A stretch of DNA of 64,000 nucleotides from assembly GCA_025917655.1 (NCBI GenBank), contig CP084613.1, positions 3,412,001 to 3,476,000 on the forward strand. The letters run 5' to 3'. Shown in pieces: positions 22,507 through 33,509 of this stretch. This stretch comes from Chlorella sorokiniana (Eukaryota > Chlorophyta > Trebouxiophyceae > Chlorellales > Chlorellaceae). Under the pieces are notes generated by a model. That model had not been told where the DNA came from, made no database searches, and saw only the letters and a program-made list of their open reading frames with translations. The position numbers and the translations under genes were made by a program. How positions within the stretch are numbered: the stretch's first letter is position 1; every line of letters starts with the position of its first letter.

Positions 22507-24764
22507 ATGAGCCGGCTGGCTCTTCCGCCCCGCAACAAGACCGCGACAGTCGCCCTTGGCTTGGGAGTCCAGCCAACTAGCGGCGCCTCCCGGCAGCACA
22601 GTGGAGCTGCACGCCCAGGTGCTCCCGTCAGCGGAGCGGCCGACGCGCGCCAGTCTTCCTCCTCCGACAGCGAGTGGGGCTCCGGCGACGACAGCGATCA
22701 GAACAATGGACTGCGACAAGCACAGAAGAACGAGCAGCAGCAGCAGCAGGCTGCCAGCAGCCGCCAGCGAGTGGGGCCGGTGGCGCCCACCCCGCAGACA
22801 GCGTCAGGTGTGCCAGCACGCGCGTCGCCTGCGGAAGCTGTGCCTCCCTTCGGCACACCAAGAAGCGAAGTGTACGATATGGGCGACAGTAGCGACGACG
22901 ACTGGCGTGCCACCAATGCCAAGGCACCACGGGCAGGTGCTGCCAGCAAGTCTGCGAGTGCGCCAGCCAATGCCGGCGCGCTGAAGCCCGTGCAGCCGGG
23001 CTCTGCGGCCAGGCCACACCAACAAGATGGCAAGCTTAGGAGCCAGCCAAAACACGCTACAAGTCAGGATTTCCAGCACCGGCCAAAGCGTGAGCAGCCG
23101 CTTGCAGCACCTGCATCGGCGCAGGGCCCTCAGGGCCCCCTTCAGCAAGCGCCTGATTGCATCCCTGCCCACCGCCCCTGCCATCAGCAGCAACAGCAGC
23201 CGCCACCGCCGCAGCAACATCAACGACCGCATGCTCAGGTGCTATCAGCACGGTCGGCAGCATCTACGCGGCTTGAAAGGCCACCGCAGGAGATGCGAAC
23301 AGGCCAGCCGCAGCAGGCAGAGCAGCGGCAGCGGCAGCAGTGTCCAGTGTGCGAGGCGAGCATTTCTCATCTGCAGCTGCAGCAGCAGGTGGCTCACGTC
23401 AAGGCGTGCATGGCTGGGCGTGGCGTGCGGCATCCCCAGCATCCCCAGCAGCAGCAGCAGCAGCAGCAGCATCCCAAGCGTCCGGCCCCGTCCCGCAGCA
23501 CTGCACAGCAGGCTCTCCGCCAGCCTGCCGTGCGCAGCTCAAGCGTGGCTGCACCGGCGCGGCCTGCCGCTGCACCTGGCAGCGTCACGGCGCAGCAGCG
23601 CGGCAGCCTGCTCAGCCCGGACATCGGCGAGTGGCTGCGGGTGAGCCTCTCACATGCGCACCTGTGCTGCTGGGCCAGCATGCATGCCTGCGGCGTGCCC
23701 CTGCTCCTTCCCGCCGCCTGGGCCAAGCTGCGGCTGCTTGCGCGCATTCAGGGCCTGGGGCTGGGGCAGTACGCTGCCACCTTTGAGGCTGAGGAGCTGG
23801 ACCTGCATGTCATGCACGCTGTGACCACCGACGAGCTGGCGGGCATCGGGGTGGCCGATGCTGCGCACAGGGTGCGGCCCAAGCGCGTTCTGCTGCCGCG
23901 CCGTGCTTGGAGGAGGGGGCAGGAGCGGTGCAGGCTGCTGGACGAAAGACGGAGGTGCACAGCGCTGCCGCCGCCTGGGACCACCCTTGCCTGGGACCAC
24001 CCTTGCTGCAGGAGCGCATCGTGCAGGCGGCGCAGGAGGCGGCAGCCCAGCTGGGCCTGGGGCGGGCGAGGACTGGCGGCGCGCCACCTGCCGCACCCGT
24101 GCAAGCGACAGCCAAGAAGCAGCGGCACCTCACAGACATGATGGCGCAGGCTGCCGCGCACGGCGGCCCGTCTGCGGATGGGGGCGGCGACGACTGTCGG
24201 CGCGCGCCCGCGCAGGATGCCCAGCCTGCCGGTGCGCAGCCTGCCGGCTCTCAGCGCTGGGACCGCCTGGAACAGCAGCGACAGCAGCAGCAGCGCAGCA
24301 AGAGTGCGGACAGCGGGCAGCGGGACGAAGGCTCCCGCCCCAAAGAGCGCGCTTTGCTGGCCACCCTGTACCCCTCGCGGCAGCAGACCCAGCAAGGCAC
24401 TGCGGCAAGAGCGCAGCAGCAGCAGCAGCAGCAGCGCACCCCGGAGCTGCCGTTGGGGCGCTACGCGTCCCGCGCCGTCACCCAGCCCCTGCTCTGGCAA
24501 GGAGCAGCCAGCTGCATGCCAGCGGGGCCCACCTTGGCGGCCCGCCTGGCGCAGCGTGAGGCAGAGCAGGCGCAGGGGGCAGGGGGCGGGCGGCAGCCGC
24601 TGGCGCGCGGCGGCACCGCCTACCCCGCCGCCGAGGAGAGCCGCGCGCTGAAGCGGCTGAAGCTGGAGGCCCTGAGGCAGGAGCTGCGCCATCACGAAGC
24701 CACGGCGGCGGAGCTGCGGCGCATGATACAGGGGCTGGAGCGAGAGGTGGAAGGCGGGGGGTGA
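22507..24764 (+). CDS. UBZ4 zinc finger + SAM domain protein, SNM1-like N-terminal architecture
   Basis: Exon 1 (22507-23640) encodes a Ser/Gln-rich disordered region with acidic patches (DSEWGSGDDSD, MGDSSDDDW). A C-x2-C...H-x3-C finger follows, CPVCEASISHLQLQQQ then HVKAC (about 23343-23412), typical of the UBZ4 (Rad18/SNM1-type) ubiquitin-binding fold. The exon 1/2 join at EWLR then GLGLGQYAATFEAEEL starts a SAM domain that ends near ELAGIGVADAAHR (about 23870). Exon 3 (24012-24764) is Gln/Ala-rich and ends in a predicted coiled coil, ALKRLKLEALRQELRHHEA, before TGA. Plant SNM1-related nucleases put UBZ and SAM before a metallo-beta-lactamase domain; no such domain follows here. A role as a ubiquitin-reading DNA-repair adaptor is inferred from architecture only. 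Confidence 0.7.
23975..24006. repeat. Perfect 16-bp tandem duplication in an intron
   Basis: The unit CTGGGACCACCCTTGC occurs twice back to back immediately before the exon 3 acceptor of the UBZ-SAM gene. It duplicates part of the polypyrimidine tract. Confidence 0.85.
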
Positions 24765-24908
24765 AGAGCGGCGCAGCTCGCTCATTGTGCAGGCTGCTGC
24801 TGGTGCCGCTCACTGGCTGGTGGTTCCTGCTGCAATACCTACCACCTCAAACATCCGACCAGGGGCCGTCGCATGTGCAGTGGCTACCTCACCGCATGTC
24901 GGCCGGCG

Positions 24909-24913
24909 TTACA
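24909..24913 (-). terminator. TGTAA poly(A) signal (TTACA on +), aldo/keto reductase gene
   Basis: The signal lies about 100 bp past the AKR stop. It falls in the short 248-bp space shared with the convergent UBZ-SAM gene. Confidence 0.4.
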
Positions 24914-25012
24914 CGCAGTACATTTGGTAACGTCTCAGAAAGGCCAGCATGCAGGGCGGGGGCTGGGCGGCAGGCTGCGAGGGATTGGTGGTGCTGGCGC
25001 CTGCCTCCATCC

Positions 25013-27651
25013 TCACTGCTGCTGGGCAGCGCCGTAGTGGAAGGTACTGCTCATCATGGGCGGCGCGTACCGCCGCCCACCACCTGCGCGCCCGTGCAGC
25101 CAGCTCAGCCAGAGGGCGGTCGGGCACGGAGCAGCGCCTGGCCGTCCTGGCCGTGCTTTCTTACCTGGCCGCACCCCCCCGGGACCCACACATGCCCCGC
25201 CCCCATCCATACACGCACACAGATATGTGCACACCACGCCACGACCGCCTGTTGCTCCCCCGCCCCGCCCACCTGGTCGTGCGGGAAGGCTTCCGCCAGC
25301 TCAACCAGGTCGGTGGGAGTGAGCTGCACCTCGGCGGCTCCCAGGTTCTCCTCCAAGTACTTGGTGCGGCGCGTGCCTGCATGTCGGAGCGCAGCGCAGC
25401 AGCTCACGGCAGCGTCGTGGGATGCCAACCACTCCTGCCAGCTCGGCGTCAGGCAGGGGGAGCAAGGGGCTGGCTTGGCACCCCACCGGGATGGGCACCA
25501 CGTCGGGGCCCTGCGCCAGCACCCACGCCAGCGCCAGCTGGCTGGCGGTGCACCCCTTGCGCTCGGCCATCCCCGCATGCGCTCCACGAGCTCCAGGTTC
25601 TGGTGATACAAGCGGAAGGGGGAAGCGCGTGTGTGTGTGTGAGTGGTGGTGTGGTGGATGGGCTGGAGTCCAGCGGTTAGGGAAGGCAGCGGGCACGGGC
25701 GTCAGGGAGTGGCGCGCCCGCAACTGCCACCACCGCTCGAGGGCTGGCCTGCGGCCGCAACCTGTGCCCCCACCTTCTGGAACGCCTCCTCAGCGAAGCG
25801 CGGCTGGCCCACGCGGCGGTAGTCGTCCTCTGACAGGTCAGCGGGGCTGCGGATGGCGCCGCTGAGGAAGCCCCTGCGGCAGCGGGAAGCAGCATTGCGG
25901 CAAGCTGGCTGGGTGCTGTGCGCAGAGATGGCATTCTGAGTAGGCGGGCGATTGGCAAGCGGCAGCCACACAGGCAGCAGCTGGGAACATGCGCTGGCAC
26001 AGAGCAGCTCCTCCTCCTTGCCATCCCTTCACCTCAGCCTACCTGCCAAGCGGCGAGTAGGCCACGATGCCAATGCCCAGCTCGCGGCACAGCGGCACAA
26101 TTTCGTCCTGCACGCGAAGCGCAGGCAGGCGGCAAGCTTGAAACAGGCACCCGCGCGACGCGTACACATGTCTCCACCCCACACGCGCCCGCAACCCAGC
26201 CACTGGCCCAAGGTGCATTGGTGGCCCTTCTGTGCCCGCCCGTTGCATGCAGAGCCTGGTGCTGCTGCAGGGCCCTGCACACCTCTGCGTCGCGGCTCCA
26301 CAAGCTCCACTCAAGCTGGTAGGCAGTGATGGGGGCGATAGCGGCAGCCTTGCGCACGTCGGCGGCGCTGACCTGGGCCAACGGGGGAGGGGGGGCTCGC
26401 TGCAAGTTGAAGGGCTGGAACAAATGAGACTCAGCCAGGCTGCTGCTCTGCTGTTTGCCAGGCATCCAGTGAGCGAGTGATATGCCGGGTGTGTCAGGGC
26501 TGTGCCAGGCTGGGGCCATGCCCCCACCTCGCTCAGCCCGATGTGCCTGATCTTGCCCTCATCCAGCAGCTCCTGCAGCCGCCAACAGGAGGACCTGATG
26601 TGAGATTGAACAAGAAGCTGCCATCAAGCAAGATGCCTGCTGCTGCCAGCTTGCAGCACAGAGTGGGGTGTTCCCCGTGCACACCAGCGCATGGACTTGC
26701 CTTCATGGCAGCCACGCTCTCCTCGATCGGTGTGTTGGGGTCCTTCCTGTCAGTTTCGGGGGAGCGGAGCCCGAGTGTCGAGCAAACTCCCTTTCAAACC
26801 AACCAAGCAAAAGGCTGACGCCCTCTGGCCGGCCACGAATGCGCGTGCCCCGTCCCTGGGGTTCACCCCTCCCTTTCCATCCCCCAACTTCCATGGCGCG
26901 CCCGCGCCCCCCCCCCCCCACACACCCCACACACCCCACCCACCCACCCACCCACCCACACCTGTGCAGGTAGTAGAGGTCGATGTGGTCCACTCCAAGG
27001 AATGCCAGGCTGCGCTCCACAGCCTCCCTGCAGGGCAGCCCGGCGCAACACCGCGAGTGACACGTTGCAGCAGGGGGCGCCAGTTCCACATGCTGGGCGC
27101 ATCCTGCAGCCGCATGCTGCACCTGCTCGCCTGCAGTGCTGGCGGCTGCCGTCGTTACGACCTGGCCGTCCCTCACAAAGATGCCCCACTTGGTGGCGAT
27201 GGTTAGGCTGTCGCGGGGCACCCCCTTAATGGCCTCCCCTGCAGGTTCTCAGGGGGTGGTTCACACCATCCACAGCACAGATTCAGAGGTAATGTGGGAG
27301 GAGGCAGTGCTAGCACGGGTCAATCTCAGACAGCAAGTGGCTTGCAAGCAGCCAAGCCTGCGGGCAGGCCAACTGGCGGTCATGCAACCGGCAGCGGGCC
27401 GGCGCTGCCTGTCCAGCAAACGGCGCACCAATCAGCTGCTCGTTGTTGTCCTGGGTCAGGCCCACATTGTAGAGCTCCGCTGTGTCCAGAAAGGTGCTGC
27501 CACGCTCAATGGCGCGGCGGATGGTGGCCACGCACTCCTCCTTGGGGACCGGGTTGGAGCCGGAGTAAAAGGCAGTCATGCCCATGCACCCCAGACCCAT
27601 GCAGGACACCTCCAGACTCTTTCCCAGGGTGCGCTTGGGCAGCTGGGCCAT
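25013..27651 (-). CDS. Aldo/keto reductase (AKR13/YakC-like, plant NADPH-dependent AKR)
   Basis: This NADPH-dependent (beta/alpha)8-barrel oxidoreductase reduces aldehydes and ketones. About nine - strand exons encode it from [16 protein letters not shown] (ATG 27649-27651). The catalytic tetrad is visible: Asp and Tyr in [11 protein letters not shown], Lys in TIATKWGIF, and His in [10 protein letters not shown]. Later blocks are [64 protein letters not shown] and [19 protein letters not shown], the NADPH 2'-phosphate site region. The last exon ends [19 protein letters not shown] with TGA at 25013-25015. Length and order match plant auxin-induced-type AKRs. The substrate is not predictable; detoxification of reactive carbonyls is likely. 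Confidence 0.93.
26907..26961. repeat. Poly-C and (CCCA)n low-complexity tract in an AKR intron
   Basis: A run of about 13 C is followed by CACACCCC and CCCA units on the + strand. It lies in an intron of the - strand AKR gene. Confidence 0.85.
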
Positions 27652-28774
27652 GGCTGCTCGCTGGTGACGCAGGCTGCAGCACAGGTGGCGGCACGCATGG
27701 GCGGTTCGATGCATGTTGTGGCAGCGGCGGGCGACGGTGGCGCATGGCCCATGCGGGCGGGCGCATATGCAATTTTCAAACAATCCGCGCAAGAACATTA
27801 TCATTGAAGAAACAGGCAACGCGCTGTCCATACCTGGAACGGGGTGGCTAAGCCAAGTTGCACGAACCGATGGTGCCGTGACTGGGCTTCAGACGTCAAT
27901 CTAGTGCAAGATTGTGCAAACCAAATTGATGGGAAGCCCGCCTGGTATGGATCTCATGCCCTTTGAGATGATGTCAGCCTGCGACCAGCTTCCAGCTTCT
28001 GGTCTGGCACTTCCTTCAGCTTTCATTCTGTTTGTCACTGTTTGCACAAAATATATCATCGTCTCTAGACTTATTTAGTGGCTGTTGACCATGTCTTTGC
28101 CATGCGTACCGTGGCTGTGACTGGGCAATGGTGTGGCGTGCAGATGTAGCTCAACTCCCGCCACAGTCACAAAGTTTTCAAACATGAGCTGAGGAGTTCC
28201 ATGAATTGTACGATATGAAAGCGTGGAGTTTTCAAGTTTGATGCCAGTTAAGGGTCATTATTGCAGCAACCGTGAGAGAATCAGGCGATGCTGTCGTCGG
28301 CGCCGGCCCTGGCGCTGTTTGGCACAGTCAGTTGCCAGGGGGCAGGAAGCAAAATCCCGGCCTGCCGTGTGATTTTATGGGAACGCTTGAACCAGCCAGG
28401 ATGAATACATCTGCCTCACTTGTGCCCGCGTGCAAGGGCTTACAAGCCGTCCCCCCGCTTCTGCGGGGGACCTCGCCCTCACTGAAAGCTTTCAAGTCCG
28501 TCGAAGCAGCAGCAGTGAATCGAAATCCTCATGGGAAAGCGAATGGCGAGCGGGCGAGAGGAGGAGGAGGGCAGCTTCCAGCCAAGCACAGCATGCAGGA
28601 AGGCGGGAACAAATGCCGCATGAAAACGAGGTTTGCTCCGTTTCGGTTGACTCGAACGAGCGCCCACACCAAATCACGGACGAGAACGGGAGCCCCGGCA
28701 ACAGTCCACCCGGGCACCCCTTGCAACCCCGTCTCTGTCGCCTTCCATCCGTCGTTTTAGCCGGCCGGAGGCCT
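27652..28774. other. Long intergenic region, divergent promoters of AKR and secreted-protein genes
   Basis: About 1.1 kb without a recognisable gene. It is relatively AT-rich from 27950 to 28260 (for example AAAATATATC near 28050), which would suit promoter sequence. No conserved element could be named. Confidence 0.5.
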
Positions 28775-31700
28775 ATGCACACCCACCGGCTGCGAATGCT
28801 GCCCTTGCTGCTGCTTGCGGCCCTGGCTGGCGCGCCTCTGGCGGCGGTGGCGCAGATGCCGTCGAGGCCGCCCTACCTGACCTTCAAGTCCTTTTCCAGC
28901 CACCCCATGAAGTGCCCATCCACAAAGCCGCTGTGGGCCAGGTGAGCTGCTGTGTGCCGACCTGCGGGCGCTGCGGCAGGCAGATGCCTGCCCCGCGCAA
29001 TTTTGTGCTGCTGGCAGGAGCGGAAGCTGGGTGGCCCTGAGCAGTCACAGGACACGCCCCCTCAGGCTGGCCCAGTACACAGCGCCTGCATGCAGTACCA
29101 CGTCCACGGCATGTGCCTTTGCGAGATCGCAAGCGCCCGTGCCTGTTCCGCACTCATTAACAGCGCCTGCCCCGCCACCTGGCCGCGGTCCCGTCCCGCT
29201 TGCAGCTACGAGTGGTGGTGGCAGGACGAAGCGTACTCGGGGCAAGTGCAGCCGCTGGGCCACTCTGTGCAGCGCGGCTGCTACCCTTACAACCAGCAAA
29301 TCGCGCGCAAGGGCACGTGGGCGGTGGAGTCGCTGCAGGTGTGTGGCAGCCTGCCCCGCTGGCCCTGCCTGCCGCTAACTTCCCTTGTGGTCTAGGCTGC
29401 GGTGCTCAGCCGCGGCTGGACATGGCCGTAGCCGCAAACAGCTGGCGAATGCCGGGGCAGGGGCGCTGAATGGCGCGTTCCTGCACCTCCGAGGCAGCAC
29501 CGCGCAGGGTTTTGCGGCGCCCTGTGCTGTGCCGTGACATCCTTGCACTGCCCACTCAGCCGTGCCTGTCCTCTTCCTTCCTGCCCGCTCCCGCCGCAGC
29601 ACGAGAACCCCTCGGTCATGCGGGACTTGCAGCTGCGCCTGCGCCGCCCGACTGGAGGCCCGTGACTGGCATCCAGCCCTGGGCCCCTGCATCTCCGACA
29701 CTCTGCCCGACGCCGGCGCCATCGGCTGCTCGTACAACCTATGGCGCCCCTCCATGACCCGACAGCTGTGAGCGCGGGGCTGCTGCAGCTCGGCACCCTG
29801 GCCTCCATGCCGCCTGCGGGGAGCGGGGCGGGTTTGCAGAAGCGTGGGGCGGGTGTTCCGCCTGGCTCTGGAGGGCCGATGCTGCCGCGGCCCCCGCCTG
29901 CCCCCAGTGCCCACAGCTTCTGCCCCTCCCTCCCCCGCAGCTGCTCCCTGGCCCAGGGCACCGTGAACCGGGTGCAAAGCCTGGCCCCCAACGACTTGGC
30001 GGCGGCGCGCATCGACTGCCGCTGGCAGGACGAGGTGCCGTATGACACCGCCTCCGCCCCCTCCTTTGGCAACATGATGCTCGGGGTGAGGCGGCGTGCC
30101 TGGGCAGAGGGGGCTGGCTTGGCGGCCTTGCGGCTGATGCCGCAGCAAACCATCGGCAAGCGCCCTGCCGTGTGTTCAAGCAGCCTCGTGGCTTGCCGGC
30201 ATGTTCCCTGCTCTTTATAACACCCAGACAGTCTGGCTCACCGGTTCGGGTCGAAGGCAATTGATGGCAAAACCCCTGCGCCCCGCCGCGCCTCCCCTGC
30301 AGCTGTTGACCAACTCCGTGGCGTACCCCACGGCGGTGGTGCCACGCACGCTGACCACGCTGAGGAACCGCTTCATCCAGGTGGGTGCGGGGCTGGCGGC
30401 AGCGGGTGGGGGGCAGGCAGGGGCGCGGCTGGGGCAGGCAGGGGGACAACGCACAGCGCACAGCGTGCGCACGGGCTGGCTCAGCCGCCCTGTCGCCCCC
30501 GCTCCACCAACCCACCCCTGCCTGGTGTGCAGCTCACAGCCACGATGCCGGTGGTGCTGCCACCCGCCAGCAGCAGCGCCACCTGCGAGCCGGGTACTGC
30601 TCATGGAGCATCCCTTCAATCTTCAACCTGGAGACACGCGCCTGGACCGACGACACCCAGTTCACCGTGGTGTGTGCGCTTTCGTGGGTTTTTTTTGTGT
30701 GGGGGGGGGGGGGGTGGGGGGGTGGGGGAGGGGTTTATGGTGTGGGGTTTTGGCACGCTTGACGGATCAATGTGCCACACAGCGGCTTGGGCACAGCCAA
30801 GCGGGCCCTGCCCTGCGGCCGTGCGGCCTGCGGCGCAACATGCGCGAGCGCCTTGCACGCCCTGCCCTTTCCCGGCCTGCAGGTGAATGTGGGCCCCTTC
30901 TTCCTAGTCCCCGTCGGCGGCCTGTACCGCATGCAAATGACGACGGCGCGCATCGTGGAGCCACCCTCCCCAACCTCCACCAAGCCCGGCTACCCCGTCA
31001 CCCGCCACCTCATTTTGTTTGACGAGGACCTGCGCAACGTGAGCGGGGGTGGCAGCGCAGAGGAGGGGAAGGGGTGTAAGAGGGTGTTGTGGGGAGCCCC
31101 GAGGCCGAAGCGCATGCTCGCGTGGTGCTTGGTGCTGGCAGCCCACGGCGGCGCTGAGTGAAAGGAGGGTGGGAGGAAGGGGCGGGCATGCCCCTAGGGG
31201 GCATGCCCCTGGGAGCGTGAGCCAGCCTCACCAGCGCTTGTTGCCCGCCCCCCGCCGCCGCCGCCGCTTCGGCTCCCCTCGCCCCACTCTCGCGCCCCTG
31301 GCGCCCTGGCCGCAGAACAAGGCGGGCACGGTGTACCGCAACACCACCGGCTTCCTGTACAACTCGCCTGTGGTCATCGACCTGAAGCAGGCGGGGCTGA
31401 CGCCCGGCTGGCACAAGATGACGGTGCAGGGAAAGACGCTGGACACGCAGCAGAAGGGCGTGCAGACGGGTGGGAAGGGGGCCTGAGGGGGCAGCTGCCT
31501 GGGCGGCAGCGTGTTCCCGCTGGGCTGGCCGCCGTCTGCCGGGGTGCCTGTACTGGCGGTGGGCGGGCCTCCAGGCAGTTCCGCTCACCCTGCACGTTTG
31601 CCCCCCCGCCCCCGCTGCCAGGCTCCCTCAGCGCCTATTTCGAGGTGGCGCCCCCTGCCCCCTCCTCCGCCACCCCCTTCCTCACCCATGTCCTCGAGGT

Positions 31701-32769
31701 GCCGCCCCGCCGCAACCACACCCGCCCCGCTGGCCACGCGCCCCCATTCATTCCTCCGCCTTTCCGCTTGCAGCGGATTCCTGCGATCGCCGCCGGGCCC
31801 TGATCCCCGCTGTGCCCACGCGTTGCTGCCGCTGTGTCGCCGCAGGACGCCCGCGGCAGCTTCAACTTCCGCCAAGGCAGCGACTGGGTGGAGCAGAGTG
31901 CAGACGCGCTGACTCTGACCAGCTCCATCCCCACCCTTGCCCTTAACTACCTGCGCCTCAGCTTCGACCTCTCCTTCCTCTCACCCGCCGCCCGCATGGC
32001 CTCCGCCACGCTCTACCTCTACATCTCCACTCCGCTGACGGTCAGCAAGGGCCAGTCGGCCATCCCCGTGGATGCCTGGGACCCCACCCTGCCGCTGAAG
32101 CAGTTCTGCAACGCCACCTGCCCTGACGGCACCAGCGGCGTCACCTGCTTCAAGTGCCCCCCAACGCCGCAACCCTGGACCCCGCCATTCCCTGGTGAGG
32201 GCGACGGCACACGCTGCCGGGCAGCCAGCGGCACCTGCTGTGCATGCGTGCCCCGCGGCCCGCATCCGGATGTGCTTGCTGCTGTGCCTGCCTACGGCCT
32301 CGCTCTGAGTGGCTCGCATGCCTCGATGCACCCCCGCCTGCGTGCAGCATCCGCCCTGCCTGCGACGGCGTCAAGGTGGGCCCGCCCTCTCCGCCCACCC
32401 TGCATGAGATAGGGGGTGACGCTGCTCTCAGTCGGGGCTTGCTCAGGCCCACGGCACCACTCCTCTTGAACCCGTGTCCCCCTGGCCGCTCCTGTAACCC
32501 TCGTCCCCTTCCCCGGCGCCCGGCGCTCCTTGCTGCCCCCACAGATTGGATCTGGCACGTTTGGCGGCAACGACGCCAGCACCTACATCAAGATCACTCT
32601 CACCCCCTCTTACGTCGCCCGCTACGTCGGCGGCGCCAGCGGGCCGATGCCCCTGGCGCTGGCCATCCAGCGGCAGCGCGACGGCGTGAACGACGGCGCC
32701 ACGTTCCGCGCCGCCACCACTCCCTCCCCCGCCTTCCTGCTCATGACAGCCACCTGCTCCAGCGGCTAG
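28775..32769 (+). CDS. Secreted protein with CBM96/DNRLRE-like C-terminal region
   Basis: The first exon starts MHTHRLRMLPLLLLAALAG and has a clear signal peptide (hydrophobic core, then AAVAQM), so the product enters the secretory pathway. In-phase exons follow: SYEWWWQDEAYSGQ (about 29207), a Cys-containing region (GPCISDTLPDAGAIGCSYNL), LLTNSVAYPTAVVPRTL, VGPFFLVPVGGLYRMQMTT, and NTTGFLYNSPVVIDLKQAG. The last ~280 residues contain LRLSFDLSFLSP, ASATLYLYIS, then YIKITLTPSYVARYVGG and GATFRAATTPSPAFLLMTA. The pattern of a beta-rich strand, an alanine-rich strand and a terminal strand resembles DNRLRE/CBM96 wall-associated modules. The frame switches at about 29647-29649 between VMRDLQLRLRR and LEARDWHPALGP. 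The function may be cell-wall or extracellular-matrix binding; the family call is moderate, the secretion call strong. Confidence 0.65.
30694..30735. repeat. Poly-T / poly-G tract in an intron
   Basis: A T run is followed by about 14 G, then further G runs split by single T and A bases. It lies in an intron of the secreted-protein gene and is likely length-unstable and hard to sequence. Confidence 0.85.
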
Positions 32770-33509
32770 CCAAGGCGTGCAGCTGCCCGTGCGCCCCCTG
32801 CCTTGCAGACCCGCCACAGATCGGGCCACAGCTTGAGCCTGTCCTCCAAGCGCTTGTGACACCGCGGTACACACAAACCCTCCCTCTTTGATTTTGGCAA
32901 AGTTAATCTCATGCTGCTACAGTTCCGTTTTGCGCGGGGCATATACCCTTTCCTGGTCTTTTCTTTCTGCATACCGCCCGTCAAAACCTGGCTGTGTTTG
33001 TCTTACAGGAAAGCAGCCACACAAGGCGTTGGCATCACGGGCTGCAAAAAAAAAGAAATCAGAGGCGCAAACAGAATGGGGTAGCAGGGAAGCCAGCAGC
33101 GACAACAGGTAGTGTTTGGGAGATAGTTGCGTCATGTGATCCAGGGCGCAATGGAGGGCGGCAGAGGAGGGCGGGCCGAAGCAGCCCCGGTTTTCAAACA
33201 GTGGGGCATGAGACGAAGTTAGTGACGCACATGTGGCAGGCGCTCATGAGAGCAACGTAAGCACGCAAGTGCAGGCAGGTCAAACGGGGTGTCACATCCC
33301 CAGTCCCAATTTCAGGCATGAGAGGCGTCCGGGGGCAGCCATGAGGGAGCGGTGACAAGTGCTGCTGTCGGCAGAGCCCCTGCACCAAAGGCTGCAGATG
33401 GGCGTTGGGCACGCAGTGCGTATTGATAGAGAGATTGTGCAGGCAAACAAAGGTTGGCTTGGGGTGGTCTTCCAGGATGGCAGGGACCGCCAGCGAAGTG
33501 GGCAGCTGT
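32770..33509. other. Intergenic, convergent 3' region
   Basis: No coding frame is recognised between the secreted-protein stop and the PPR-cyclin stop. A TTACA at about 33003 could be the PPR-cyclin poly(A) signal on the - strand. Confidence 0.45.

Noticed and set aside
21148-22719. Long - strand frame crossing the RNase III and UBZ-SAM genes
   Set aside because: Its right half lies antisense to the first exon of the UBZ-SAM gene and has no domain. Only a part near 21830-22140 may belong to the RNase III extension.
26907-26961. CCCA/CACCC repeats as possible telomeric or CRISPR-like array
   Set aside because: Irregular simple sequence inside an intron, with no unique spacers and not the plant/algal telomere unit.
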